From: an uncultured Ectothiorhodospiraceae bacterium
GTDB taxonomy: Bacteria; Pseudomonadota; Gammaproteobacteria; Nevskiales; Oceanococcaceae
Direction of reading: 5' to 3'
Length of the DNA: 32,059 nucleotides
NCBI GenBank assembly: GCA_937141935.1
Contig: CAKZQS010000030.1
Coordinates: forward strand, 1 to 32,059
Position numbers and translations under genes: made by a program. Below, one piece after another: positions 17,892 through 30,251 of the stretch. The notes beneath the pieces were generated by a model that saw only the letters and a program-made list of their open reading frames with translations, was not told the origin of the DNA and did not search any database. Position 1 is the first letter of the stretch; the number at the start of each line of letters is the position of its first letter.

Positions 17892-18955
17892 GTGGATCTG
17901 GACCGCCTGCGCGCGCTGCTTGCCGACTACCCCGAGGCCTGGCTGGCCCCGCTGCTCGAGGCCGGGCTGCAATCCGCCGACGAGACCGGCCTGCGGTTGC
18001 AGCTGCCGATCCCCTGCGGGCGCTGGGCGCCGGTGCTGGCCGGCCAGCTGGCCCGCCACCTGGCGCCGGCCTTCGCCGCCAGCCCGCGGGTCGAGATCGA
18101 CTGGGCGGTGGCCGCGCAGCCCGTGCAGGGCGCGCTGAAGCCGCTGCCGGGCATCAAGAACATCATTGCGGTGGCCTCCGGCAAGGGCGGCGTGGGCAAG
18201 TCCACGGTGACCGCCAACCTGGCGCTGGCGCTGGCCGCCGAGGGCGCCAGCGTGGGCGTGCTCGATGCCGACATCTACGGCCCCAGCCAGCCGCAGATGC
18301 TGGGCGTGGCCGGGCAGCGGCCGCAGATCATCGACAACCGCGCGATGCGCCCGGTGGCCGCGCACGGCATCGTGCTGAACTCGATTGGCCTGCTGATCGA
18401 CCCCGGCGACCCCACGATCTGGCGCGGGCCGATGGTGACCCAGGCGCTGCAGCAACTGCTGGCCGAGACGCAATGGCCGGAGCTGGATTATTTGCTGATC
18501 GACCTGCCGCCAGGCACCGGCGACACGCAGCTCTCGCTGGCCCAGCGCATCCCGGTCTCCGGCGCCGTCATCGTCACCACCCCGCAGGAGATCGCGCTGC
18601 TGGATGCGCGCAAGGGCCTGCGCATGTTCGAGAAGGTCGGCATCAGCGTGCTGGGCATCGTTGAGAACATGGCCGGGCATGTGTGCAGCCACTGCGGCCA
18701 CCTGGACGAGGTCTTCGCCGCCGGCGGCGCCGCGCGGCTGGGCGCCGAGACCGGCGTGCCGGTGCTGGGGGCCCTGCCGCTGGATGGCGCGATCCGCGCC
18801 CAGGCCGACGGCGGCGCGCCGACCGTGGTGGCCGCGCCCGAGTCCGAGGCCGCCACCCGCTACCTGCAGATCGCCCGCCGTGCCGCCGCCGAACTGGTGC
18901 GCGCCGGCGACGCGGATTTTCCCGAGATCGTCATCGAAACGGAGTCGCCGCCGGC

Positions 18956-18959
<4 letters not shown>
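17892..18959 (+). CDS. apbC: Iron-sulfur cluster carrier protein Mrp/ApbC
   Basis: A P-loop ATPase that holds and transfers [4Fe-4S] clusters to apoproteins. The 355-aa protein has an N-terminal MIP18/DUF59-like domain (residues 1-80, weakly conserved), the deviant Walker A GKGGVGKS at 97-104, the switch region [26 protein letters not shown], and the cluster-binding CxxC (C265, C268). The start is assigned to GTG at 17892; the frame is open far upstream only as antisense of metG. A TAGACT at 17858-17863 may be the -10. The stop overlaps the dcd start (ATGA). Confidence 0.93.
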
Positions 18960-19522
<563 letters not shown>

Positions 19523-19697
19523 GCCGCCGCGCTGCCGGCCCGGCTCACCCCGCCCCGGTTCGCCCCGGCCCGGCGACGTGATGCCCGATTGACGGGGCCG
19601 GGCTGCGCCTGGCGCGCTGGGCCGCGCCGAGCCGCACCGGGCGCGCCGGGCGCAGGGTGTCCTGCATTTTTGCCATTGCGGGCCGGGTCCGGCGCCG

Positions 19698-19725
19698 CCG
19701 ACAATAGAGCCTCGGGGCGTATAGA
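19698..19725 (+). promoter_or_regulatory. Possible promoter of the subtilisin-like protease gene
   Basis: CCGACA (19698-19703) and TATAGA (19720-19725) are 16 bp apart and 25 bp before the ATG. An alternative is TTGCGG (19676-19681) with GACAAT (19700-19705) at 18 bp. Either is moderate. Confidence 0.3.
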
Positions 19726-19749
19726 CCCCGCGAGAACCTGGAGAACCCG

Positions 19750-21288
19750 ATGCGAACCCCGATCCGCCTGCTGGCGCTGGCCACGCTGTGTGCCGTGCTG
19801 CCCGCCCATGCGCAAAACGCGCTCAAGCCCGCCTTCATTGCCTTCGAGCAGCTGCCCACGGGCATCGCCGAAGAGCTGACGCTGGCCGGCGTGGCCCAAG
19901 GCCGCGTGATTCCGACCATTAATGCGGTGTCGGTCCTGGCGCCGGAGAGCGTGCTGGCCCGCTATGCCGCCGACCCGCGCGTGCGTGCCGTCACGCTGCA
20001 GCGGCGCATCACGCTGCACATGCATGAGTCGCGCGGGCAGATCAACGCGGTGGGCATCGAGGAGGAGGAGCGCATCGCGCTGCCCGAGGGCGGCGAACTG
20101 CTGCGCGCGGGCGTGGATGGCAGCGGCGTGACCGTGGCCATCATCGACAGCGGCATTTTCGCGCCGCACCCCGACTTCGGCCTGCCGAACGAGAGCCGCG
20201 TGATCGCCGGGGCCAACTTCGAGGGTTCGCTGTATGCGCGCATGTCCGGCGTGCTGCCCGCCGACGTGTGGGACGCCTACGCCTCCGGCACCGCCGCGGT
20301 GGCGCTGCAGGACGAGGTGGGCCACGGCACGCACGTGGCCGGTACCGTCGGTGGCAGCGGCTTTGCCGCCTCCGGCCTGGATATCCAGGGCGTGGCCCGC
20401 GGCGTGAACCTGGTGTCGCTGAAGATCGCCAGCGCCGGCAACGGCGTCGTCGAGGACGTGGGCTTCGAGGCCAATGCCGTCGCGGCCATCGATTACATGA
20501 TTCGCAACCGCGAGGCGCTGGGCAATGTGCGCGTCGCCAACAGCTCCTGGGGGCTGCTGGCCGAAGAGGCGCAGGGGCTGCTCGGCCCGACCGACTTCGA
20601 CCCCGTGGCCGAGGTCGTGCGCGCCGCCGTCGAGGCCGGCATTGTCATGGTCTTCTCGGCCGGCAACGACGGCCCCGAGCCGGACACGGTGCGCCCGATC
20701 CCGAACGGCATGGACGAGGTGATTTCGGTCGCTGCGGCCTGCAAGGCCGGCGACGGCAGCTGCCCCGTGGGCGAGGTCACCGGCTTTTCCTCGCGCGGGC
20801 CGGCGGTCGATGTCACCGCGCCGGGCGACCAGATCCTGTCGACCAGCGCGCCCTCGATCCTGGAGCCCATTGGCCAGGCGCTCGAGGGTGACTACTTCGG
20901 CGACGCCCCGCAGGACCAGGTGCAAAACCGGGTGGCCTACGCGCGCCTGTCCGGCACCTCGATGTCCTCGCCGCATGTCGCCGGTGTCGTGGCGCTGATG
21001 CTGCAGGCCAACCCCGAGCTGACGCCGGCGCAGGTCAAGCAGCTGCTGGAGCAGACGGCGGTGGACATGGCCATCGACGGCCACCCGGAGCTGCTGCCCG
21101 GCTATGACGTCGCCTCGGGCCACGGCATGGTCGACAGCCGCGCCGCCGTGCTGGCCGCGCAGCAGTTTGCCGCCGCCCCGCCGGTCGAAAGCCGGGCTCA
21201 GGGCGCGGTGGGCAGCACGGGTGGTGGCGCCCTGGGGCCGGCCTTGCTGCTACTGCTGTGGGCCGGGCGTCGCCGCCGCCGCGCGTGA
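19750..21288 (+). CDS. Secreted S8 (subtilisin-like) serine protease with GlyGly-CTERM tail
   Basis: A 512-aa exported endopeptidase. The signal peptide (residues 1-21) ends in AHA. Residues about 28-95 form an I9-type propeptide (FIAFEQLPTGIAEELTLAG...YAADPRVRAVTL). The catalytic triad is complete: D133 in AIIDSG, H192 in GHGTHVAGT and S404 in SGTSMSSPHVAG; the oxyanion Asn lies in SAGNDGPEP. The C-terminus is a GlyGly-CTERM: STGGGALGP, a Leu-rich helix and RRRRRA. GGAGA precedes the ATG with six-base spacing. It probably leaves the cell by type II secretion after tail processing by rhombosortase, neither of which is in the window. Confidence 0.92.
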   Translation: MRTPIRLLALATLCAVLPAHAQNALKPAFIAFEQLPTGIAEELTLAGVAQGRVIPTINAVSVLAPESVLARYAADPRVRAVTLQRRITLHMHESRGQINAVGIEEEERIALPEGGELLRAGVDGSGVTVAIIDSGIFAPHPDFGLPNESRVIAGANFEGSLYARMSGVLPADVWDAYASGTAAVALQDEVGHGTHVAGTVGGSGFAASGLDIQGVARGVNLVSLKIASAGNGVVEDVGFEANAVAAIDYMIRNREALGNVRVANSSWGLLAEEAQGLLGPTDFDPVAEVVRAAVEAGIVMVFSAGNDGPEPDTVRPIPNGMDEVISVAAACKAGDGSCPVGEVTGFSSRGPAVDVTAPGDQILSTSAPSILEPIGQALEGDYFGDAPQDQVQNRVAYARLSGTSMSSPHVAGVVALMLQANPELTPAQVKQLLEQTAVDMAIDGHPELLPGYDVASGHGMVDSRAAVLAAQQFAAAPPVESRAQGAVGSTGGGALGPALLLLLWAGRRRRRA

Positions 21289-21329
21289 CTTTTTTCCTGC
21301 CGCGTGACGACGGCGGTCAGAACGCCTGC

Positions 21330-21417
21330 TAGACTCCCGGTACCGCGCCTGAGGTGCGGTCATCAGCACTCGGTTTTCGTTGCCATAGAGCGAGCCTGAT
21401 GGGGTACCGGTTTGACT
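21330..21417 (+). promoter_or_regulatory. Promoter and structured leader of the RRM protein gene
   Basis: TAGACT (21330-21335) is a likely -10, placing the start near 21342. From there the leader folds into an 8-bp hairpin ACCGCGCC-TGA-GGTGCGGT (21342-21360, with one G-U). The octamer CCGGTACC (21337-21344) is also perfectly complementary to GGTACCGG (21403-21410) beside the start codon and would compete with the hairpin if transcription began further upstream. No clear -35 is visible. Confidence 0.4.
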
Positions 21418-21732
21418 ATGGCACAGACGAGTTCGATGACTAATATTTATGTTGGAAACCTGTCCTTCCGGACGGATGATGATGGCCTGCGACAGGCTTT
21501 TGAAGCCTTCGGCACGGTGCATTCGGCCAAGGTTGTGATGGATCGCGAAACCGGCCGCTCGCGCGGTTTCGGTTTCGTTGAGATGCCCGACGGTGCTGCG
21601 GCTCAGGCTGCCATCGAAGGGACGAACGGCAAGGACCTCGACGGCCGCAACCTGCGCGTCAACGAGGCCCGTCCGCGCGAAGAGCGTCCGCGTAACGGCG
21701 GTGGCGGCTTCGGCGGTCAGCGCCGCTTCTGA
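21418..21732 (+). CDS. Single-RRM RNA-binding protein
   Basis: A 104-aa protein consisting of one RNA-recognition motif plus a short Arg/Gly tail. RNP-2 is IYVGNLSF and RNP-1 is RGFGFVEM, both with the aromatic residues that stack on RNA; the helix LRQAFEAFGTVHSAKVV and the end DGRNLRVNEARP are typical. The tail (EERPRNGGGGFGGQRRF) is RGG-like. Such small RRM proteins in bacteria are often cold-induced and thought to act as RNA chaperones. The start may be 21418 or the internal ATG at 21436 (MTNIYVGNLS), which is the commonest family start. The first 15 codons are markedly AT-richer than the surroundings, which favours open mRNA around initiation. Confidence 0.9.
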   Translation: MAQTSSMTNIYVGNLSFRTDDDGLRQAFEAFGTVHSAKVVMDRETGRSRGFGFVEMPDGAAAQAAIEGTNGKDLDGRNLRVNEARPREERPRNGGGGFGGQRRF

Positions 21733-21738
21733 TTCGCA

Positions 21739-21803
21739 TTGGGCGGCGCCTGGCGCCGCCCAACACGCGTTTCCGGGCCCGTGGCTTTGCCACGGGCTTT
21801 GTC
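21739..21803 (+). terminator. Two strong hairpins, the second a likely terminator
   Basis: TTGGGCGGCGCC-T-GGCGCCGCCCAA (21739-21763) is a perfect 12-bp repeat seven bases after the RRM stop. It is followed by GCCCGTGGC-TTT-GCCACGGGC (21777-21797) and TTTGTCGTTT. The second is a standard rho-independent terminator for the plus strand and may also work for the convergent purN. Confidence 0.75.
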
Positions 21804-21848
21804 GTTTCTGGGGCCTGGGTTTTGCCGCGCGAGCCGGGGCTGGCGCCC

Positions 21849-22508
21849 CTAGCGGGCGGCGTCGTAGTCCTCGAGCAGCGGCGCCTGCAGTGGCTCGCCG
21901 TCGAGTTCGGGTCGGCCATGGCGTAACCGCAGCCGGCCGCTGGTCAGCCAGCCCACCACCTCCGGGTAGAGGCGGCATTCGACCTCGGCAAAGATGCGCG
22001 CGGCCAGGCTGTCGGCCGTGTCCTCGGGCCCGATGTGAATCCGCCCCTGCTTGATCACCGGCCCGCCATCCAGCTCCGGCGTCACGAAGTGCACGCTGGC
22101 GCCGTGGGTGGCCTGGCCATCGTCCAGCGCGCGCTGGTGCGTGCGCAGCCCGCGATACAGCGGCAGCAGCGAGGGGTGGATGTTGAGCATGCGCCCGGTA
22201 TAGCGCTGCACGAATTCGCCGGTCAGCACCCGCATGAAGCCCGCCAGCACGACGGCCTCGGCGCCGCTGGCGTCAATGGCGCCGGCCAGGGCCGCATCGA
22301 ACTGCGGGCGGTCGGCATAGTCGCGGTGGTCGATCACCGCACTGGGAATGGCGTGCTCGCGGGCGATGTCCAGCGCGCGCACGCCGGGGCGGTTGCTCAG
22401 CACCAGGCTCACCTGGCCGCGGATCTCGCCGCGCCGCATGGCATCCAGGATGGCCGCAAGGTTGCGCCCGGTGCCGGAGACCAACACCGCCAGCCGGCGG
22501 CGCTTCAC
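21849..22508 (-). CDS. purN: Phosphoribosylglycinamide formyltransferase 1
   Basis: Transfers a formyl group from 10-formyl-THF to GAR in the third step of purine synthesis. The 219-aa protein has [19 protein letters not shown] (phosphate site), [10 protein letters not shown], the catalytic Asn-His-Asp set within [47 protein letters not shown], and the family C-terminal helix. In the first motif the usual SGSGSN appears as SGTGRN. The start is a GTG at 22508 that overlaps the purM stop (GTGA); the longer open frame upstream is a purM shadow. The C-terminal 25 residues extend slightly beyond the E. coli protein. Confidence 0.95.
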   Translation of the reverse strand: MKRRRLAVLVSGTGRNLAAILDAMRRGEIRGQVSLVLSNRPGVRALDIAREHAIPSAVIDHRDYADRPQFDAALAGAIDASGAEAVVLAGFMRVLTGEFVQRYTGRMLNIHPSLLPLYRGLRTHQRALDDGQATHGASVHFVTPELDGGPVIKQGRIHIGPEDTADSLAARIFAEVECRLYPEVVGWLTSGRLRLRHGRPELDGEPLQAPLLEDYDAAR

Positions 22509-23530
22509 AGGTAGCGGACTTCGCGCTCGCCCTCGACGATCCGGCCGATGCGGTAGACCGTCTCGCCCGCGTCTTCCAGCTGCTGCTGGGCGGCCGCGGC
22601 GGCCGCTTCCGGCAGCACCACGGTCATGCCGATGCCGCAGTTGAAGGTGCGCCACATCTCGTCGGCGGCAACGCCACCGGCCTGCTCCAGCCAGCGGAAG
22701 ACCGCGGGGCGCGTCCAGGCCTGCGGGTCGATGTCCACGGCGCAGCCTTCGGGCAGCACGCGCGGCAGGTTTTCGCTCAGGCCGCCGCCGGTGATGTGGC
22801 ACAGCGCGTGCACCGGCTGCTGCTTGAGCAGGGCCAGCACCGCTTTCACGTAGATGCGCGTCGGGGCCATCAGCTGCGCGACCAGCGATGCCTCTTCGCC
22901 CGGCAGCGCCGCGTCCAGGTCCACGCCGCTGTCCGCGATGATCTTGCGGATCAGCGAAAAGCCATTGCTGTGCGGGCCGGACGAGGCCAGGCCCAGCACC
23001 ACGTCGCCGGCGGCGACCTGGCTGCCATCCAGCAGCGCGGCGCGCTCGGCGATGCCCACGCAAAAGCCGGCGGCGTCGAAATCGCCCGGCTGGTATAGCC
23101 CCGGCATCTCGGCCGTCTCGCCGCCAATCAGCGCGCAGCCGGCCTGGGCGCAGCCCTCGGCCACGCCGGCAATCACGCGCGCGGCCACCTGCCGCTCCAG
23201 CTTGCCGGTGGCGAAGTAATCCAGGAAGAACAGCGGCTCGGCGCCGGCGACCAGCACGTCGTTGACGCACATCGCCACCAGGTCCTGGCCCAGCCCGTCG
23301 AGGCGGTCGCTGTCGATGCCCAGGCGCAGCTTGGTGCCGATGCCGTCGGTGCCGGAGACCAGCACCGGCTCGCGGTAGCCCTGCGGCACGGCAAACAGGC
23401 CGCCAAAGCCGCCCAGCCCGCCAATGACTTCGGGGCGCTGGGTTTTGGCGATCAGGGGCTTGATGTCGTCGACCAGGCGGTTGCCTTCGTCGATGTCGAC
23501 ACCGGCGTCGCGGTAGCTGAGGGAGGCCAT
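22505..23530 (-). CDS. purM: Phosphoribosylformylglycinamidine cyclo-ligase (AIR synthetase)
   Basis: ATP-dependent ring closure of FGAM to AIR, the fifth step of purine synthesis. The 341-aa protein starts [25 protein letters not shown] as in the family, with [10 protein letters not shown], the nucleotide-binding [63 protein letters not shown] and [14 protein letters not shown] more distal in-frame start is possible but would overlap the divergent gene. Order purM-purN with a 4-nt overlap is the usual gammaproteobacterial arrangement. Confidence 0.97.
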   Translation of the reverse strand: MASLSYRDAGVDIDEGNRLVDDIKPLIAKTQRPEVIGGLGGFGGLFAVPQGYREPVLVSGTDGIGTKLRLGIDSDRLDGLGQDLVAMCVNDVLVAGAEPLFFLDYFATGKLERQVAARVIAGVAEGCAQAGCALIGGETAEMPGLYQPGDFDAAGFCVGIAERAALLDGSQVAAGDVVLGLASSGPHSNGFSLIRKIIADSGVDLDAALPGEEASLVAQLMAPTRIYVKAVLALLKQQPVHALCHITGGGLSENLPRVLPEGCAVDIDPQAWTRPAVFRWLEQAGGVAADEMWRTFNCGIGMTVVLPEAAAAAAQQQLEDAGETVYRIGRIVEGEREVRYL

Positions 23531-23559
23531 GCGGGCGCTGCAATCCAAGGCGGGTGCGT

Positions 23560-23565
23560 ATTGTA
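23560..23565 (-). promoter_or_regulatory. Likely -10 of purM
   Basis: TACAAT on the minus strand sits 29 bp before the purM ATG in the 61-bp divergent gap with the DUF2066 gene. No convincing -35 is visible. I could not recognise a PurR operator. Confidence 0.35.
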
Positions 23566-23591
23566 ATCTGTGCCCCTGTCCGGGGTTGCGT

Positions 23592-24803
23592 ATGAGGGTC
23601 TGGCTAATGCCGCCAATGCTGGGGCGCCTGCTGCGCGCCGTCGTTTGCCTGCTGGGTATGGCGTTGCTGCCGCCCGCGTTTGCCGCCGACCCGGTGGCCG
23701 AGGTGCGCGTGGACGTGGCCGACCGCAGCAGCGAGGCCCGCGACGCCGCGCTGCGCCGCGCGCTGGAGCAGGCCGTGTTGCGCCTGGCCGGCGAGCGCGC
23801 CAAGACCGATTTCTGGATCGCGCCGGATGCCGTGCTCGTCAGCTACCAGTACCGCCGCGCCGACGCGCCGCCGGACGCGGCGAACGCGGAGCCTCTGGAT
23901 CTGGTGGTGCGTTTTGATTTGGCCGCGCTGCGCCGCGAACTGGGGCAGGCCGGCTTTGCCAGCTGGTCCGGGCCGCGGCCGAAGGTGCTGTTCTGGGTGC
24001 ATGGCCCGCAGGGCTGGGTTGATGCGCTGGAGCTGGGCGCGCGCTACCCCGCGCTGATCGAGGCGGCGCAGGCCTATGGCTACACGCTGCAGTTCCCGCA
24101 GCTGGACATCGCCGAGCGCCAGGCCGTGCAGGCCGAGGATGTCGGCTATGGCGCGGCCAGCCGCTGGCTCGATGCCAGCGCCCCCTATGGCTTGTCCTGG
24201 CAGCTGCTGGTGACGCTGCGCCCCGCCGCCAGCGCCGGGGGCGAGGACGCGGCACGCAGCCACGCCAGCGACTGGGTGCTAGCCGATGGCGAGCGCGTCG
24301 TCGAGCAGTTCTCGCTGCCGGCCCAGCCGCTGGACGATGCGGCGCAAGCCGCCTGGGGGCGGCTGACCGGGCGGGTGCTGGAGGGCGACCGTGTGCGCCG
24401 CCAGCTCGCCGCCGACCGGGCCTGGCAGGTGGAGCTGGCCGGCGTGCAAAGCGACGAGGATTTCCTGCGGGCGCTGTCGCTGCTGGAGCGCGACGACGTG
24501 GGTTACCGCGTGCTGGGCGCCGCGCCCGGTCGCTTGCTGCTGGCCCTGGAGTGGGCCGGCAGCGCGCGCGAACTGGAGCGCCAGGCCCGCGCCTGGGGCT
24601 GGGAGGAGGCGCGCCCCGCGGCGCCGCCCGTGCGGCCGGTGGATCTCGATGGTGACTTCGGTGCGCCGCCGCCGGCGTCGGACCCGGGGTCGGACCCGGG
24701 GTCGAACCCGGGCCAGGCCGGTTCGGCGCGGCCCGCTGCGGGCCGGGGTGAGGCCGGCCCGGCCGCGCCGGCGCGGCATCGCTTCCGCCTGAGCCCGCGG
24801 TGA
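23592..24803 (+). CDS. DUF2066 domain-containing exported protein
   Basis: A 403-aa protein of unknown function that sits between purMN and perM-hda in many gammaproteobacteria. It starts with a signal peptide ([20 protein letters not shown]), and several in-frame Met codons (23592, 23607, 23616) could serve as the start. The mature N-terminus [32 protein letters not shown] is the typical DUF2066 opening, and [16 protein letters not shown] and [31 protein letters not shown] are later conserved blocks. The last 60 residues are a low-complexity Pro/Ala/Gly tail containing tandem DPGS repeats. It overlaps perM by 4 nt. Confidence 0.82.
   Translation: MRVWLMPPMLGRLLRAVVCLLGMALLPPAFAADPVAEVRVDVADRSSEARDAALRRALEQAVLRLAGERAKTDFWIAPDAVLVSYQYRRADAPPDAANAEPLDLVVRFDLAALRRELGQAGFASWSGPRPKVLFWVHGPQGWVDALELGARYPALIEAAQAYGYTLQFPQLDIAERQAVQAEDVGYGAASRWLDASAPYGLSWQLLVTLRPAASAGGEDAARSHASDWVLADGERVVEQFSLPAQPLDDAAQAAWGRLTGRVLEGDRVRRQLAADRAWQVELAGVQSDEDFLRALSLLERDDVGYRVLGAAPGRLLLALEWAGSARELERQARAWGWEEARPAAPPVRPVDLDGDFGAPPPASDPGSDPGSNPGQAGSARPAAGRGEAGPAAPARHRFRLSPR
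24678..24711 (+). repeat. 12-bp tandem repeat in the DUF2066 gene
   Basis: Nearly three copies of TCGGACCCGGGG, the last with a single change (AACCCGGG), encode the peptide [11 protein letters not shown]. The array stays in frame, so copy-number changes would lengthen or shorten the tail without breaking the gene. Confidence 0.7.
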
Positions 24804-25864
24804 ACGAGCTGCCACGCATCCCGGCGGCGCTGTGGTGGCTGGCGGCCGCCGTCGCGGCGCTGTGGATGCTGCATCTGCTCGGCCCGATTCTGATGCCCTT
24901 CGTCTTCGGCGCCGGCCTGGCCTACCTGGGCGACCCGATGGTCGACCGCCTGGAGGATCGCGGGCTGTCGCGCACCGGTGGCGTGGTCGTCGTGTTCGTG
25001 CTGTTCACCTTGCTGGGGTTGGGCCTGCTGCTGGTGCTGCTGCCGATGCTCTTCGAGCAGACCCGCGACGCCGTGCAGAAGGTGCCGGCGCTGCTGGACT
25101 GGGTGCAGACCCGCGCGCTGCCGGCCCTGGGCATCACGCTGCCCGAGGGCGTCAGCCTGGGCGGCGACACGCTGCGTGCCTATGCGCTGGACCTGTGGTC
25201 GCAGATGGGCGGCGGCCTGCAGGCGCTGCTGGGGCAGCTCGGGCGCTCCGGCATGGGCGCGCTGGCCTTTTTGCTCAACCTGGTGATGATTCCGGTCGTC
25301 ACCTTCTACCTGCTGCGCGACTGGGACCGGCTCGTGGCGCTGATCGGCGCGCACCTGCCACGGCGCCAGGAGCCGGCGATCCGCCGCTTTTTCCAGGACG
25401 CCGACACCGTGCTCGGCGCCTTCATCCGCGGCCAGCTGCTGGTGATGGCGGCGCTGGGCACGATTTACACGCTGGGTCTGGCGCTGCTGGGGCTGAAGCT
25501 GGCGCTGCTGGTGGGGCTGGTGGCCGGGCTGCTGAGCTTCGTGCCCTATCTGGGCACCTTCCTCGGCGTGCTGATGGGCCTGCTGGCCATGGTGCTGCAG
25601 GACCCGGGCTGGCTGCCGCTGGTCGGCGTGCTGGCCGTCTTTGGCGTCGGCCAGTTGCTGGAGGGCGCGGTGCTGACCCCGCTGCTGGTCGGGGACCGCA
25701 TCGGCCTGCATCCGGTGGCCGTGATCTTCGCCGTGATGGCCGGCGGCCAGCTCTTTGGCTTTGTCGGTGTGCTGCTGGCGCTGCCCGCCGCCGCCGTGCT
25801 GGCGGTGGGCGTGCGCCGGGCCAGCGCGCTGTGGCTGGCCTCCGCCGCCTACGCTCGCCGCTGA
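24800..25864 (+). CDS. perM: AI-2E family transporter (PerM-like)
   Basis: An inner-membrane protein of 354 aa from the TerC/AI-2 exporter-like (PF01594) family, whose real substrates are uncertain. The topology is typical: two or three N-terminal helices (WWLAAAVAALWMLHLLGPILMPFVFGAGLAYLG...), a soluble amphipathic middle (residues 75-155), then five helices with the family motif LLSFVPYLGTFLG and the end LVGDRIGLHPVAVIFAVMAGGQLFGFVGVLLALPAAA. It starts with a GTG that overlaps the DUF2066 stop (GTGA) and ends in TGATG with hda. Position next to hda is conserved. Confidence 0.9.
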   Translation: MNELPRIPAALWWLAAAVAALWMLHLLGPILMPFVFGAGLAYLGDPMVDRLEDRGLSRTGGVVVVFVLFTLLGLGLLLVLLPMLFEQTRDAVQKVPALLDWVQTRALPALGITLPEGVSLGGDTLRAYALDLWSQMGGGLQALLGQLGRSGMGALAFLLNLVMIPVVTFYLLRDWDRLVALIGAHLPRRQEPAIRRFFQDADTVLGAFIRGQLLVMAALGTIYTLGLALLGLKLALLVGLVAGLLSFVPYLGTFLGVLMGLLAMVLQDPGWLPLVGVLAVFGVGQLLEGAVLTPLLVGDRIGLHPVAVIFAVMAGGQLFGFVGVLLALPAAAVLAVGVRRASALWLASAAYARR

Positions 25865-26511
25865 TGGCCGCGCAGAGCCAGCTCCCGCTCGAGGGCGGGC
25901 GCAAGCCGCGCTTTGCCAACTACGAGCCCGGCCCCAACGCCGCGGTAGTGGCTGCGCTGCGCGATTGGCTGGCCGACCCCGGTGCGGATCTGTGCCTGCT
26001 GCAAGGCCCGCCGGGCTGCGGCAAGACCCACCTGCTGCAGGCCGCGGGCGCGCAGTGGGCGGCGGGCGGCCGCCCCTGGCGGCTGCAGCCGGCGTTGCTG
26101 GGCAGCCTGCCGGCTGTTGAGACGCTGCGCGGCGGGCTGCTTTGCGTGGACGATTTGCCGGCTTTGCCGGCGACGGCGGCGCTGGAGCTGGCCCGGGCCA
26201 TCGACGCCGCGCGCGAGGGCCGCTGGCGGCTGCTGCTGGCCAGCGCCACGCCGGTGGATGCGCTGGATCTGCCCTTCGAGGATTTGCGCTCGCGGCTGCA
26301 GTGGGGCACGCGGCTGAACCTGAAGCCGCTCGACGAAGCCGCGCTGCGGCGGCTGCTGGCACAGCGCGCGCGGGAGCTGGGCGTGCGCTGGACCGAGCGC
26401 AGCAGCGAGTACCTGCTGCGGCGCCTGCCGCGCGAGCCGGGCGTGCTGCTGCACTGCCTGGAGCTGGCCTACCGCGCCGCCGTCAGCCAGCGGCGGCAGC
26501 TGGCGCCGCCG

Positions 26512-29790
<3,279 letters not shown>

Positions 29791-29851
29791 AGGCGGGTCA
29801 TCCTTGGTGAAAGCGGGGCAAGAGTAGCAAGCGCGGCGTTGGCCGCCGGTC

Positions 29852-30205
29852 CTAGAAGAGGGTGATCGGCACGCCGGCGGCGTCGGCGGCGTCGCGGTTG
29901 AAGGCGCGCATCTCCAGCACGCCGCGGGTCTGCAGCGAGGCGATCAGCAGCAGGCCGCTGGACGGGCGGGGCAGGGCGCTCTCGGCCGCGCTGGGTTCGG
30001 GCGGGCTGTCCGGGTGGGTCACCAGCGTGGCCAGCGCGTCCGTCCGCGTCTGCAGGGCGTCGGCCAGCGCCTCGGGCGGCAGCCATTGCACCCGGCCCTG
30101 CTGGAAATCGGGCCCGCAGATCAGGCCGGTGCGCGCCGCGTCGGGTGCGGCCTGCGCGCCGGCGAGGATGTCCTGGACCAGGGCGCGGGAGAAAACATGG
30201 CTCAT
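29852..30205 (-). CDS. Degenerate JAB/MPN (Mov34-like) domain protein
   Basis: A 117-aa protein with the layout of small bacterial JAB/MPN metalloproteases: an N-terminal helix VQDILAGAQAA, a strand GLICG, then VTHPDSPPEPSAAE and a final strand pair LLLIASLQTRGVLEMRAFNRDA. The metal site is broken. In the HxHPx6SxxD motif the first His is V62 and the Asp is E75, leaving only H64 and S72, and the usual acidic residue before the GL strand is A24. It is thus probably inactive as a peptidase. It lies 46 bp downstream of moeB, a familiar JAB-E1 pairing. Assignment to the JAB family is by motif spacing and context and is moderately sure. Confidence 0.6.
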   Translation of the reverse strand: MSHVFSRALVQDILAGAQAAPDAARTGLICGPDFQQGRVQWLPPEALADALQTRTDALATLVTHPDSPPEPSAAESALPRPSSGLLLIASLQTRGVLEMRAFNRDAADAAGVPITLF

Positions 30206-30251
30206 CGGGCGGGGCCGGGAGGGTAATCGGGGCTGCGCAGTTTAGGCCGGC

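Noticed and set aside
24678-24711. A short CRISPR-like or minisatellite array
   Set aside because: Only about three contiguous 12-bp units without spacers, inside a coding region.
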